Assembly (NCBI GenBank): GCA_031282385.1
Contig: JAITDV010000248.1
Span: forward strand, 1-9,640
Length of the DNA stretch: 9,640 nucleotides
From: Planctomycetaceae bacterium
GTDB lineage: Bacteria; Planctomycetota; Planctomycetia; Pirellulales; Thermoguttaceae
Direction of reading: 5' to 3'
The position numbers were made by a program, and so were the translations under genes. This document shows positions 1 to 6,474 of this stretch, one piece after another. The stretch's first letter is position 1, and every line of letters begins with the position of its first letter. The notes beneath the pieces were generated by a model, which saw only the letters and a program-made list of their open reading frames with translations, ran no database searches and was not told the origin of the DNA.

Positions 1-31
1 TCCGAGATTTTCCTTAAAACCTTGCAAATAT

Positions 32-252
32 TAGACCTTTTCTCTAACCTAAAAATACATCAACGCAACAAAAAAACTACAACGAAAAACCGCCTTTAAC
101 TCCTCCGAGACCACCCCTAACCCCTCCGAAGGAGGGGAATAGGAAGACGCCTCCGAAGGAGGGGAATAAGAAGATGCCTCCGAAGGAGGCGAATTATTCC
201 CCTCCTTCGGAGGGGTCAGGGGTGGTCTCCTACAGGTTAGCGAAAAGGTCTA
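32..252. repeat. Compound repeat element with nested inverted repeats
   Basis: Two nested pairs of inverted repeats bound this stretch. The outer arms, 32-50 and 234-252, are 19 bp each with one mismatch (TAGACCTTTT at the left end). The inner arms, 107-141 and 195-229, are 35 bp with one mismatch (left arm begins GAGACCACCCCTAA). Between the inner arms lies a short tandem repeat based on the palindrome CCTCCGAAGGAGG. The sequence is GC-rich and C/G-strand-biased compared with its AT-rich surroundings, and no plausible ORF runs through it. ATT occurs directly outside both ends (30-32 and 252-254), which could be a 3-bp target duplication or chance. I read it as a non-autonomous dispersed repeat (REP- or MITE-like). 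Similar CCCCTCC/GGAGGGG palindromes are, as I recall, scattered through many environmental bacterial genomes. No transposase is present. Confidence 0.75.
123..194. repeat. 27-bp tandem repeat, about 2.6 units
   Basis: Units begin at 123, 150 and 177, exactly 27 bp apart. Each opens with the 13-bp palindrome CCTCCGAAGGAGG. The first two units differ only at two transition positions. The third is truncated and diverges after the palindrome (CGAATTA instead of GGAATA). Each palindrome can fold into a small hairpin containing both a Shine-Dalgarno-like GGAGG and an anti-Shine-Dalgarno-like CCTCC. Confidence 0.8.
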
Positions 253-370
253 TTATCAAAATTAATTGACAAGGAGTCCCCATTCAGAGGCTCAAACGAA
301 CTCTCCGCAAACAAGTTGGCTACCATTAAAACAACAAAAAGACTTTTTCAGGGACAACTAAATACGTTTG

Positions 371-408
371 GCAAGTCAGATTTCTCTTATTCAAAAAATC
401 TGACTTGC
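371..408 (-). terminator. Hairpin just downstream of the serine acetyltransferase gene
   Basis: A perfect 13-bp inverted repeat (GCAAGTCAGATTT at 371-383 and its complement at 396-408) with a 12-nt loop starts 4 bases beyond the acetyltransferase stop codon. Its position suggests transcript-end formation or 3'-end protection on the minus strand. No clear U-run follows on that strand (the next bases read CAAACGTATTT), so a classical intrinsic terminator is not certain. The 118 bp between this hairpin and the repeat element (253-370) show no gene or motif that I recognise. Confidence 0.5.
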
Positions 409-412
409 ATAA

Positions 413-1387
413 TCATATATCAAATGTAATATCCTCGAGATTAGTTTCTCTAAAACCAGTACCTCGCAATTTCAGATTCGGTTTTTCTATTGTTACGGTT
501 GTGTTCGGAGCTACCGAATATGTCAACCATACATTTGATCCTATAACCGAATCATGTCCGATTACAGTTTCACCTCCAAGTATTGTTGCGTTAGCGTAGA
601 TGACGACATTGTCTTCAAGAGTTGGGTGTCGTTTAGTTGTTCGTACAAGATTTCCTGTCTCGTCTTTGGGAAAACTCAATGCACCAAGCGTTACGCCTTG
701 ATAAAGTTTCACCCATTTTCCAATCTTGCAAGTCGCACCTATAACAACACCAGTTCCATGATCAATAAAAAAATACTCGCCAATATCCGCGCCTGGGTGA
801 ATGTCTATTCCCGTTTTTGCGTGTGCCCATTCTGTCATCATTCTTGGAATCAACGGAATGTTCAAAAGGTACATAGCATGCGCTAACCGATAAACCGTAA
901 CCGCCTCAAGCCCGGGATAACAAAATATCACTTCATCTTTAGACTTACACGCCGGATCTCCAGAATATGAAGCCTCTACATCTGTACTCAGCCTACGCCG
1001 TATATTGGGAATCTCTCCCAAAAATGCGACCGCTTTGTGTGACGCCTGATTATAAGCCTCTTGAGTTTTTTCAGGATCACAATCGCAAGAATTACCGTCT
1101 CCATGACAAATTGCCCGCTCAAATAACGTACAAATCTGATCATGCAGTCTGTCAACAAGATAACCAACATGATAACCAACATTCGACGAATTAAGCCGAT
1201 CCAAATGACGATACCCCGGATATATTATTTCTTTCAAATCTTCTATCACGTTGATTACCGTACCATAATTCGGAAGCGGGCAATGATCAAGATGATGTGT
1301 CAACTTCGTCTCAAGATACGATTCAACTATCCGATCTGTCAATGAAGAAATATATGATTTTTGCTCTGGAAAATTAAAAATTCTCAT
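413..1387 (-). CDS. cysE: Serine O-acetyltransferase, long planctomycete/EpsC type
   Basis: Transfers the acetyl group of acetyl-CoA to L-serine, giving O-acetylserine, the first committed step of cysteine synthesis in the cytoplasm. The N-terminal half is helical and includes the family motifs LSTDVEASYSGDPA and CYPGLEAVTVYRLAH. The C-terminal half is a left-handed beta-helix of hexapeptide repeats, from about GIDIHPGADIG to the end. The expected catalytic histidine lies in IDHGTG, and the second family histidine in the KRHPTL segment. The ATG at 1387 gives 324 residues and an N-terminus (SLTDRIVESYLE soon after the start) that fits the family. An in-frame TTG at 1456 would add 23 residues that look non-homologous, so I prefer the ATG. 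Neither start has a clear Shine-Dalgarno. The AT-hook gene ends about 110 bp upstream and may be co-transcribed. No cysK is in the window. Function is very likely; exact start is less sure. Confidence 0.92.
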   Translation of the reverse strand: MRIFNFPEQKSYISSLTDRIVESYLETKLTHHLDHCPLPNYGTVINVIEDLKEIIYPGYRHLDRLNSSNVGYHVGYLVDRLHDQICTLFERAICHGDGNSCDCDPEKTQEAYNQASHKAVAFLGEIPNIRRRLSTDVEASYSGDPACKSKDEVIFCYPGLEAVTVYRLAHAMYLLNIPLIPRMMTEWAHAKTGIDIHPGADIGEYFFIDHGTGVVIGATCKIGKWVKLYQGVTLGALSFPKDETGNLVRTTKRHPTLEDNVVIYANATILGGETVIGHDSVIGSNVWLTYSVAPNTTVTIEKPNLKLRGTGFRETNLEDITFDI

Positions 1388-1500
1388 TACATTCAACACG
1401 TCAAATTTATTTCTCAAATCCACACCACACAAAATAAATGTACAAAAAATCTCCAACGTAACGTCATTTGTATCAAAACCGCAAAAAACTACAGGTTAAA

Positions 1501-1725
1501 TCAATAATTAACTTTCGTTTTTGCACTTGCCTTAACTTTTCTGATGATAAATTTACGAACTTCCTCAACAAGATGTTTTGGAACTCGCACTGCGGTTGTA
1601 TCACAACCATATCTGCCTGATCCAAGCGGACGACCTCTTTTAGTGGCTCGTTTTATGGATTTCTTTTTGATTTTTTTTAACTTCTTTTTGGGTTTTTTTG
1701 CTTTTTTTACTTTCTTTTTTGCCAT
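1501..1725 (-). CDS. Small lysine-rich AT-hook protein, probable nucleoid or DNA-binding protein
   Basis: A 74-residue, very basic protein. Residues 1-30 are almost a lysine tract with scattered Ala and Pro (MAKKKVKKAKKPKKK at the start), resembling histone H1-like tails. Residues 29-33 read KRGRP, the core of an AT-hook that binds the minor groove of AT-rich DNA. Residues 43-62 (TTAVRVPKHLVEEVRKFI) could form a short strand followed by an amphipathic helix, reminiscent of a ribbon-helix-helix half, but this is a guess. I recall similar small Lys-rich proteins ending in a VRVP-HL-EV-FI segment in planctomycetes. The start is the only good ATG; no strong Shine-Dalgarno precedes it. An operator-like palindrome lies about 90 bp upstream. 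A DNA-binding role is well supported by composition and motif; a specific function is not known. Confidence 0.8.
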   Translation of the reverse strand: MAKKKVKKAKKPKKKLKKIKKKSIKRATKRGRPLGSGRYGCDTTAVRVPKHLVEEVRKFIIRKVKASAKTKVNY

Positions 1726-1811
1726 ATTAATTTCTATGGTTAAGGTTATAAAATGGAGTTACTGCATCACTGCACACTTCAGCAACATTAGTTTGTTGCA
1801 TTATCAAAATA

Positions 1812-1840
1812 AGTGTACATAAATTAAATTCACGTACACT
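1812..1840. promoter_or_regulatory. Operator-like palindrome upstream of the AT-hook gene
   Basis: A 29-bp imperfect palindrome with 14-bp arms around one central base and two mismatched pairs. The outer half-sites are perfect: AGTGTAC at 1812-1818 and GTACACT at 1834-1840. It lies between the prfB stop and the AT-hook gene, about 87 bp upstream of the latter. The symmetry and position fit a binding site for a dimeric regulator, but no cognate regulator is known and chance cannot be excluded in AT-rich DNA. Confidence 0.3.
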
Positions 1841-1904
1841 AACCATTGGTCGATTAAAATAAAACCAAATTTATTCCAACCGATACTACTTTAAAACTTA
1901 CATC

Positions 1905-1924
1905 GCGCAATTCCCGTATTGCGC
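1905..1924 (-). terminator. Hairpin 17 bp downstream of prfB
   Basis: A perfect 7-bp inverted repeat (GCGCAAT at 1905-1911, ATTGCGC at 1918-1924) with a 6-nt loop follows the prfB stop codon. On the minus strand no U-run follows directly (GATGTAAGTTTT), while on the plus strand it is followed by AATTTTG. It may mark the end of the prfB transcript, but it is a weak intrinsic-terminator candidate. Confidence 0.3.
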
Positions 1925-1940
1925 AATTTTGTTACGATAA

Positions 1941-3045
1941 TTATTCATCAGTTTTCATTCGCCAACGCAAAAACGCATCAAGAAAACCTTGAATATCACC
2001 ATTTAATACTTGATGAAAATTTCCTACTTGATAACCGGTTCGTGAATCTTTGACTCTTTGATCAGGATGTAAAAAATAATTTCTTATCTGAGAACCGAAA
2101 CCTACTTTGGCAAGATTCTTATACTTCTCACTCATTGCAAGCTCGCGTTTCTCTTCTTCAATTCGTATCAATCTTGCCCGCAGCATTTTCCACGCTAATG
2201 CACGATTTTTGTGTTGACTGCGTTCGTTTTGACAATATACAACCGTGTTAGTTGGAATATGTGTAAGTCGGATTGCGCTTGAAGTTTTATTTACGTGTTG
2301 ACCTCCTGCGCCGCTTGCCCGCATTGTATCTTCACGAACATCTTCCGGGCGTATGTCAACTTGAATAGAATCTTCAACTTCAGGCGTTACATCAACCGCC
2401 GCAAAACTCGTCTGACGTTTTCCCTCTGAATTAAACGGACTAATACGAACTAATCTATGTATCCCCGACTCACCTTTAAGGTAACCATAAGCCAACACTC
2501 CACGCACAACAAAACTCGCACTGTTGATACCTGCCTCTTCATTCTCTTGCCAATCTAAAATTTCAAAATCATATCCTTTCATTTTTGCCCAAAGCGTGTA
2601 CATCCGAAAAAGCATTTCAGCCCAATCATTAGCATCCGTACCTCCATCTCTTGCATTTATCGTAACAATTGCAGCGTTGGCATCGTAAGGTGCATTCAAC
2701 AACGAAGCTGTCTCAAGATCGACCAACTTGCCCTCAATTTCCGACAACTTGTCCGGTATTTCCGCTGCAAGCTCCGCATCATCAACGCCCATCTCAAACA
2801 AAAGATCAAGATCAGAAACCCCAGCAATCACTTCATCAAACGGTTTCAATATCGAGTTAAACGACTTCAATCGCGAAACTACACTTTGCGCACGTTCCTG
2901 ATTGTCCCAAAAACCAGTTTCAGACATTTCTTTTTCAATTTCGCGGGCTTGTTCTGATTTACCTGCGTAGTCAAAGAGAGTCCTTAAGTTGAGTCAACCG
3001 TAAACGAATCTGCTCCGCGCGATTTAACCATTCATTTTCAATCAT
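1941..3045 (-). CDS. prfB: Peptide chain release factor 2, expressed through a programmed +1 frameshift
   Basis: RF2 enters the ribosomal A site at UAA or UGA and triggers hydrolysis of peptidyl-tRNA. The gene is read as 3045-2974 (24 codons), then an in-frame UGA at 2973-2971, then a +1 shift so that GAC at 2972-2970 is the next codon, continuing to the stop at 1941. The joined protein has 367 residues, close to the 365 of E. coli RF2. The codon-recognition tripeptide SPF is at about 202-204 and the catalytic GGQ at about 247-249 (in SGAGGQHVNK). An ORF starting at 2927 would lack the first 39 residues. The ATG at 3045 is preceded by GGTGAT, a moderate Shine-Dalgarno. tsf lies 143 bp upstream on the same strand. 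Expression should be autoregulated: low RF2 slows reading of the internal UGA and favours the shift. Confidence 0.95.
2970..2985 (-). other. Programmed +1 frameshift signal of prfB
   Basis: Reading on the minus strand: an internal Shine-Dalgarno-like AAGGA (2985-2981), a 4-nt spacer CTCT, the slippery codon CTT (2976-2974), the stop TGA (2973-2971) and C (2970). The CTTTGAC core matches the E. coli prfB site exactly. The block from CTTA upstream to TGAC has the same length as in E. coli, with AAGGA standing where AGGGGG is found there. Translation in frame 0 before the stop and in frame +1 after it gives continuous RF2 sequence, which confirms the site. Confidence 0.93.
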
Positions 3046-3124
3046 ATATTATCACCACTCTCGATGTAATTAAAATTCATAAAACCATTTTTGGACAAAA
3101 ACTTTCCTTTTGCGTCGTCCGCTT

Positions 3125-3146
3125 ACCTGCAGGAAAGCAGGTTTTT
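3125..3146 (+). terminator. Hairpin with T-run between tsf and prfB
   Basis: A 6-bp stem (ACCTGC at 3125-3130, GCAGGT at 3137-3142) with a 6-nt loop AGGAAA is followed on the plus strand by a run of five T (3142-3146). That is the layout of a small intrinsic terminator pointing along the plus strand, although no plus-strand gene precedes it. On the minus strand the run lies before the stem, so it would not terminate tsf transcripts. It may instead be a short dispersed repeat, and tsf and prfB could still be co-transcribed. Confidence 0.3.
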
Positions 3147-3188
3147 ACGCTCTTGAATCGCGCAATTTATAGTACGAGTAGGTAATGA

Positions 3189-4025
3189 TTAATTTTCCTG
3201 TCCTAAAACCCAACGAATTGTTTTTTTAATTTCAAACTTAGCATCTTTACAAACTTGTTGAACAGTTTTTGATGGGTCTTTTACGAATGGTTGTGAAAGT
3301 AAGGTACGCTCGGCATAAAACGTGTTCATCAAACCGTCAACAATTTTCTGGAGAATATTATCAGGTTTATTAGGATTACGTTCTTTTGCCTGTTTGGTTT
3401 GGAGTTCAAGTTCTTTGGCAACAATGGACGGTTCGATATCTTCTTTCCGCAAATATGGCGGATTCATTGAGGCGACTTGCATGCAAATATCACGTGCTGC
3501 CAGACTATCTTCTCCGTCTATCACTAATAACGCGGCAATATGTTTGTTGTGGTGGACGTATGAGCTTGTGTTTCCTTCTATTCTAATAATTCGGGACAAA
3601 CGGAATACTTCACGAATTTTGTTGAAGAGTTCGTCGAGGAATTGTTGCAAAGTAATTCCTGATTTGTGCGGGAATGGTTGGGCTAGAAGTTCTGCCGGTG
3701 TTTCGGCGCCGGGACCGGTGGCAAGTTGTTCTGCCAGCGCGGTTGCGAGTAATTCAAAATCCGCGTTATTTGATACAGGTTCGCTTTCGCAGAGTAACTC
3801 AATCATTGCCGTAACGTTCTTTGCCTTATCCGTAAAAACAACTATACGACCTTCTTGAGTAATACGATCCGTTCTGCCAGCCATTGTTTTTGCGCCAGCT
3901 TTACGCAATATTTCGAGGGCTTTATCTTCATTACCTTCGGCTTCCACCAATGCTTTCTTGCAATCCATCATTGGGAGACCGGTTTTATCGCGAAACGCTT
4001 TTACTTGTGATGCTGAAATTTCCAT
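3189..4025 (-). CDS. tsf: Translation elongation factor Ts
   Basis: EF-Ts catalyses GDP/GTP exchange on EF-Tu in the cytoplasm. The 278-residue protein has the N-terminal UBA-like domain (about 3-42, with KTGLPMMDCKKALVEAEGN), the core dimerisation subdomains (about 55-225) and a C-terminal segment with QPFVKDPSKTV. Length matches the family. The EF-Tu-contacting motif, TDFV in E. coli, reads SEPV here (81-84, in CESEPVSNNADF); I recall a similar departure in planctomycete EF-Ts. The start ATG gives the conserved N-terminus and has no Shine-Dalgarno. The usual upstream partner rpsB is absent: upstream lies a 779-bp non-coding stretch with a strong promoter and a structured leader. prfB follows 143 bp downstream, so both translation factors may form one unit. 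Confidence 0.95.
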   Translation of the reverse strand: MEISASQVKAFRDKTGLPMMDCKKALVEAEGNEDKALEILRKAGAKTMAGRTDRITQEGRIVVFTDKAKNVTAMIELLCESEPVSNNADFELLATALAEQLATGPGAETPAELLAQPFPHKSGITLQQFLDELFNKIREVFRLSRIIRIEGNTSSYVHHNKHIAALLVIDGEDSLAARDICMQVASMNPPYLRKEDIEPSIVAKELELQTKQAKERNPNKPDNILQKIVDGLMNTFYAERTLLSQPFVKDPSKTVQQVCKDAKFEIKKTIRWVLGQEN

Positions 4026-4067
4026 TTTGTGTGATTGGATAAATTTTTCTTTTGTGATTAATTGGGT

Positions 4068-4155
4068 ATCTCTAAAATTTCACTTGTCAAAAGCAAATTT
4101 AGTTGAATTTGGTTGATTCAGTTGTTCAAATACAAATAAATCAATTTTTAGAGAT
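4068..4155 (-). promoter_or_regulatory. Inverted repeat in the tsf leader
   Basis: ATCTCTAAAATT at 4068-4079 is complementary to AATTTTTAGAGAT at 4143-4155, apart from one extra T in the longer arm, so 12 bp can pair around a 63-nt loop. The proximal arm starts 43 bp upstream of the tsf start codon. In an RNA started at the promoter near 4353-4380 it would form the last large structure before tsf, so it could affect translation or stability. This role is inference; AT-rich repeats of this size can arise by chance. Confidence 0.35.
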
Positions 4156-4203
4156 TGCCTTTTATATTTAACGTTCAACTATTCTATTCGTGTTTCCGAC
4201 CAA

Positions 4204-4347
4204 CTGTAATTTGTTCAGGCTTCGTTTCTTTACAGTCTTCAACATATACGCCACCTAACGTAGGTGCAATAGGAACGCTGCCGATAATTCAACGAATAAC
4301 ATAATGACAAACCGCAATCATTATTCGACACATCGGCAACAACAAGG
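4204..4347 (-). ncRNA. Structured leader RNA or small RNA candidate upstream of tsf
   Basis: Directly downstream of a consensus promoter the minus strand can fold into three hairpins. The first is long: GTTGCCGAT (4340-4332) pairs with ATCGGCAGC (4285-4277) through 9 bp including one G-U, and inside it ATAATGA (4324-4318) pairs with TCATTAT (4307-4301). The second is CACCTA/TAGGTG around a 3-nt loop (4266-4252). The third is CTGTAA/TTACAG (4235-4204). I do not recognise a known RNA family (not tmRNA, RNase P RNA or an obvious 6S RNA). It could be the 5' part of a tsf leader of about 320 nt or an independent RNA. No U-run terminator is visible after it. An alternative reading is a 34-codon open frame at 4184-4288 lacking a standard start codon. 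Confidence 0.35.
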
Positions 4348-4352
4348 CAGGG

Positions 4353-4380
4353 ATTATAACCGATCTATTTAACGTGTCAA
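4353..4380 (-). promoter_or_regulatory. Consensus sigma-70 promoter reading towards tsf
   Basis: On the minus strand TTGACA (4380-4375) and TATAAT (4358-4353) are both perfect consensus hexamers with a 16-bp spacer. The predicted start point is near 4346-4348. The next gene in that direction is tsf, whose start codon is about 320 bp away. It is the strongest promoter-like match I found by eye in the window. Confidence 0.7.
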
Positions 4381-4804
4381 TAACTCATTACTCCCACAAA
4401 TCGTTTAGCAGGCATTTTTTGATTTTTTGTCCCAAAAAATAATAAATGTATCAAAAAATACGCAAACAAAAAAAATTCCGCAACATAGATATTGCATCGT
4501 AATTACTTATCTTGTACTCTGACAATGCAACAACAATTATAGAGAGTCTCTAATTTTTTTGTTACAATAATACAATAGAAATAATAGTTTATACTTACAT
4601 AGACAAATTTACGTTTATGTAATTGATATCAAAATTTCATTTAGGTCTAATTCCATATTCCGTTTGAATTCGAATGTAATTTTGAACTTAACACGTAACT
4701 ATTCATTTGAATAATACATTCAATCCAAAAAATAAGAACACAAGATCGCATATTAACGCAAATTTCGGCTATTATGGAGTTAATTTCTCTTTACATACTG
4801 TGAT
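4381..4804. other. AT-rich intergenic stretch without a supported gene
   Basis: I see no credible coding region here. Two palindromes stand out. A 10-bp inverted repeat ATTTTTTGAT (4414-4423) and ATCAAAAAAT (4450-4459) lies just upstream of the tsf promoter. The 13-bp palindrome TAGAGAGTCTCTA (4540-4552) is followed on the plus strand by a T-run up to 4560, resembling a weak terminator in that direction. The open frame at 4707-4964 on the plus strand overlaps the C-terminal coding region of the 350-residue protein and looks like a shadow. No obvious terminator follows the 350-residue gene. Confidence 0.6.
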
Positions 4805-5857
4805 TTATGATGAAGATTTGATATATCTGTTTAGATCAATTCCTCCGCGTTGTTCTTCTTCGAGTAGTTGTATTCGGTTTTCAAGTTGTTCGATTCTTCT
4901 TTTTAGAAGCGGTATAATATTTTCATCTTCTGTAACATTTTTTTTTCGCGGCACGCTTGGATAACCTAGATGTCTTGACAATGCTGCAAAAAGATAAGCG
5001 GGTTCTTTGTTCCGTGTTGCAAAAGCGATTCGCCCTTCACGCTCGCCAAAAAGTACAACAACATCAGTATCGTCATTTGATAAATCAAATAAATCCAGTT
5101 CGTCATTATTTTCAGGCGTATTTTCGTTACAGTTATTAGCGGCAACATAATAATTGTTATTGTAACTGTTATTGAGGTGTTCTTTGTTAGAATTAGAATT
5201 TGAGTTGTGTGATTGATAGTTGTCGGAATTATTCGCATTTGAAATTTCGTGAACTTTATCAAGATTTAATTTTGATAAGTCAATTTTTTTTGTTCTGTTA
5301 AATTGGCGGGAGGAAATACGGGATAGATATATTTTGTAATATTCGCTACGATAAAAAATCATGTCGGCGAGAGGCACAAATCCAATTTGACGGCGTAGAA
5401 TCGTCAACCATTCTTTCCAATCGGCATTGTAGAAATCGTCCTTAATTAACATGTCCAACCCGCGAACATAACCGAGTCTATTTCGGCAAAGAGTTTCAAA
5501 TTGGTAGAAAAATACGCCTTGTGTCGTTGGATTATTACTTCGGTATTTTGCTTCACGTGCGAGAATTTGTAAGGCGATTTTGAAATCAAGATGCCCGTCT
5601 TCGCGTTCACTTTCAGATATTATAAAGGTCTGAAAAGGCGAAAAATAATGGTTAAGTAGACGCATTGAAATTGCCAGTACTCCTGTATATTTTACGTCTG
5701 TAAGCATGAAATCAACAGCTTTGTAGAGTTGTGCGGTTGTGAGTAATTCGCCGCGGATTGAATGTAAAAATTCCTGCGTTGTTATCCCGTCTTCCAACGA
5801 CTCAATAAAAGACTCAAAAAAAAATGCCTGCTCAATATATTCTTCCGACAATAACAT
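4805..5857 (-). CDS. Unrecognised 350-residue protein with Asn-rich linker and C-terminal coiled coil
   Basis: Function unknown. Residues 1-180 look like a folded, mostly helical domain with no signal peptide or membrane segment; notable motifs are LNHYFSPFQTFII (68-80), the segment FFYQFETLCRNRLGYVRGLD (116-135) and WKEWLTILRRQIGFV (147-161). Residues 206-251 are low-complexity and very rich in Asn and Ser. A second small conserved-looking block follows (VVVLFGEREGRIAFATR, 266-282), then a coiled coil at about 314-336 (LLKRRIEQLENRIQLLEEEQ). From memory this architecture resembles a conserved hypothetical protein of Pirellulales planctomycetes, but I cannot name a family. The start is secure: GAGGTGA lies 6 nt or less before the ATG. 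A membrane-protein gene lies upstream and a long non-coding stretch downstream. A structural or scaffold role is only a guess. Confidence 0.85.
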   Translation of the reverse strand: MLLSEEYIEQAFFFESFIESLEDGITTQEFLHSIRGELLTTAQLYKAVDFMLTDVKYTGVLAISMRLLNHYFSPFQTFIISESEREDGHLDFKIALQILAREAKYRSNNPTTQGVFFYQFETLCRNRLGYVRGLDMLIKDDFYNADWKEWLTILRRQIGFVPLADMIFYRSEYYKIYLSRISSRQFNRTKKIDLSKLNLDKVHEISNANNSDNYQSHNSNSNSNKEHLNNSYNNNYYVAANNCNENTPENNDELDLFDLSNDDTDVVVLFGEREGRIAFATRNKEPAYLFAALSRHLGYPSVPRKKNVTEDENIIPLLKRRIEQLENRIQLLEEEQRGGIDLNRYIKSSS

Positions 5858-5892
5858 TTATCACCTCAAAAAAATTTTTTGACAATATTGAT

Positions 5893-5961
5893 TTATATTT
5901 GCTCTTTCTGATTATCCAAAATCAGTTCACAAGCATTTTCTATAACTTGTAAAGTTGCCAT
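5893..5961 (-). CDS. Possible 22-residue small protein
   Basis: A short open frame (starts MATLQVIENACELIL) with one of the best ribosome binding sites in the window: GGGGAG, 7 nt before the ATG. It sits in the gap between the membrane-protein gene (48 bp upstream) and the 350-residue gene (35 bp downstream), all on one strand. The peptide could form a short amphipathic helix. It might be a real small protein, a leader peptide coupling translation of the downstream gene, or chance. No homology is recognised. Confidence 0.4.
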   Translation of the reverse strand: MATLQVIENACELILDNQKEQI

Positions 5962-6009
5962 AAAAAATCTCCCCGTGAATTTTAATTATTTCTCTGTAAC
6001 ATTATCTGA

Positions 6010-6423
6010 TCACATAAAATTACATGCTAAATGATATTTTATTATTTTTTTTACATCAAAAACGTCAATTGAAATAGAAATTTGACTGTTATTATAAAAA
6101 GTTTCTTTTGGTAAAGCGGTTTTAAGTGTTCCTGTAATATTTATCCTAATATCAAAGAAACCAAATTTATCATTGAATTGATACTTACATCCTAAAAGAA
6201 TACCGTCAATTTGTTGATGACGATCAATTTGATAAATAACCCGTTTTCCAAGATGCTTTCTCAAGTTACTGACGTCTGTAAAACATTCATAACAAATCAA
6301 TTTCCCCAAAGAAAAAACGGACAACACCATAATTAAGACGATAAATAATAAAAATCCTTTTAATCCTTTAAATTTTTTTCGAAGTTGACAATATATTTCA
6401 TACATCATTTTTTGAATCGTCAT
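6010..6423 (-). CDS. Small single-pass membrane protein, unknown function
   Basis: 137 residues. A basic N-terminus (RKKFKGLKG) is followed by one hydrophobic helix at about 22-40 (FLLFIVLIMVLSVFSLG), suggesting a type II anchor with the rest outside. Two cysteines, C44 and C47 (CYEC), lie just past the membrane. The remaining 90 residues look like a small beta-rich domain (YQIDRHQQIDGILLG, GFFDIRINITG). The ATG is supported by GGAGA 7 nt upstream. It is more AT-rich than hdrA and tsf. No family is recognised. An AT-rich palindromic element lies just upstream, so the gene may be on a recently rearranged segment; it could also be the first gene of a unit with the 350-residue protein. Confidence 0.7.
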   Translation of the reverse strand: MTIQKMMYEIYCQLRKKFKGLKGFLLFIVLIMVLSVFSLGKLICYECFTDVSNLRKHLGKRVIYQIDRHQQIDGILLGCKYQFNDKFGFFDIRINITGTLKTALPKETFYNNSQISISIDVFDVKKIIKYHLACNFM

Positions 6424-6474
6424 AAAATTTTCTCCTATATTTTGTACATAAAATTTCGTTTTCTAATTTTGAAT

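Noticed and set aside
107..229. CRISPR array
   Set aside because: Repeat units of 27 bp are directly adjacent without unique spacers and are internally palindromic, so this is a tandem repeat inside an inverted repeat.
1727..1846. 39-codon open frame on the minus strand ending one base before the AT-hook gene
   Set aside because: The position is suggestive, but there is no ribosome binding site, its start overlaps nothing informative, and the peptide looks random.
3322..3858. 178-codon open frame on the plus strand inside tsf
   Set aside because: Fully antisense to EF-Ts; the low-complexity Ser/Ala translation shows no recognisable domain.
4707..4964. 85-codon open frame on the plus strand at the end of the 350-residue gene
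   Set aside because: Half of it is the mirror of the coiled-coil coding region (Ser/Phe/Arg-rich), and no ribosome binding site is seen.
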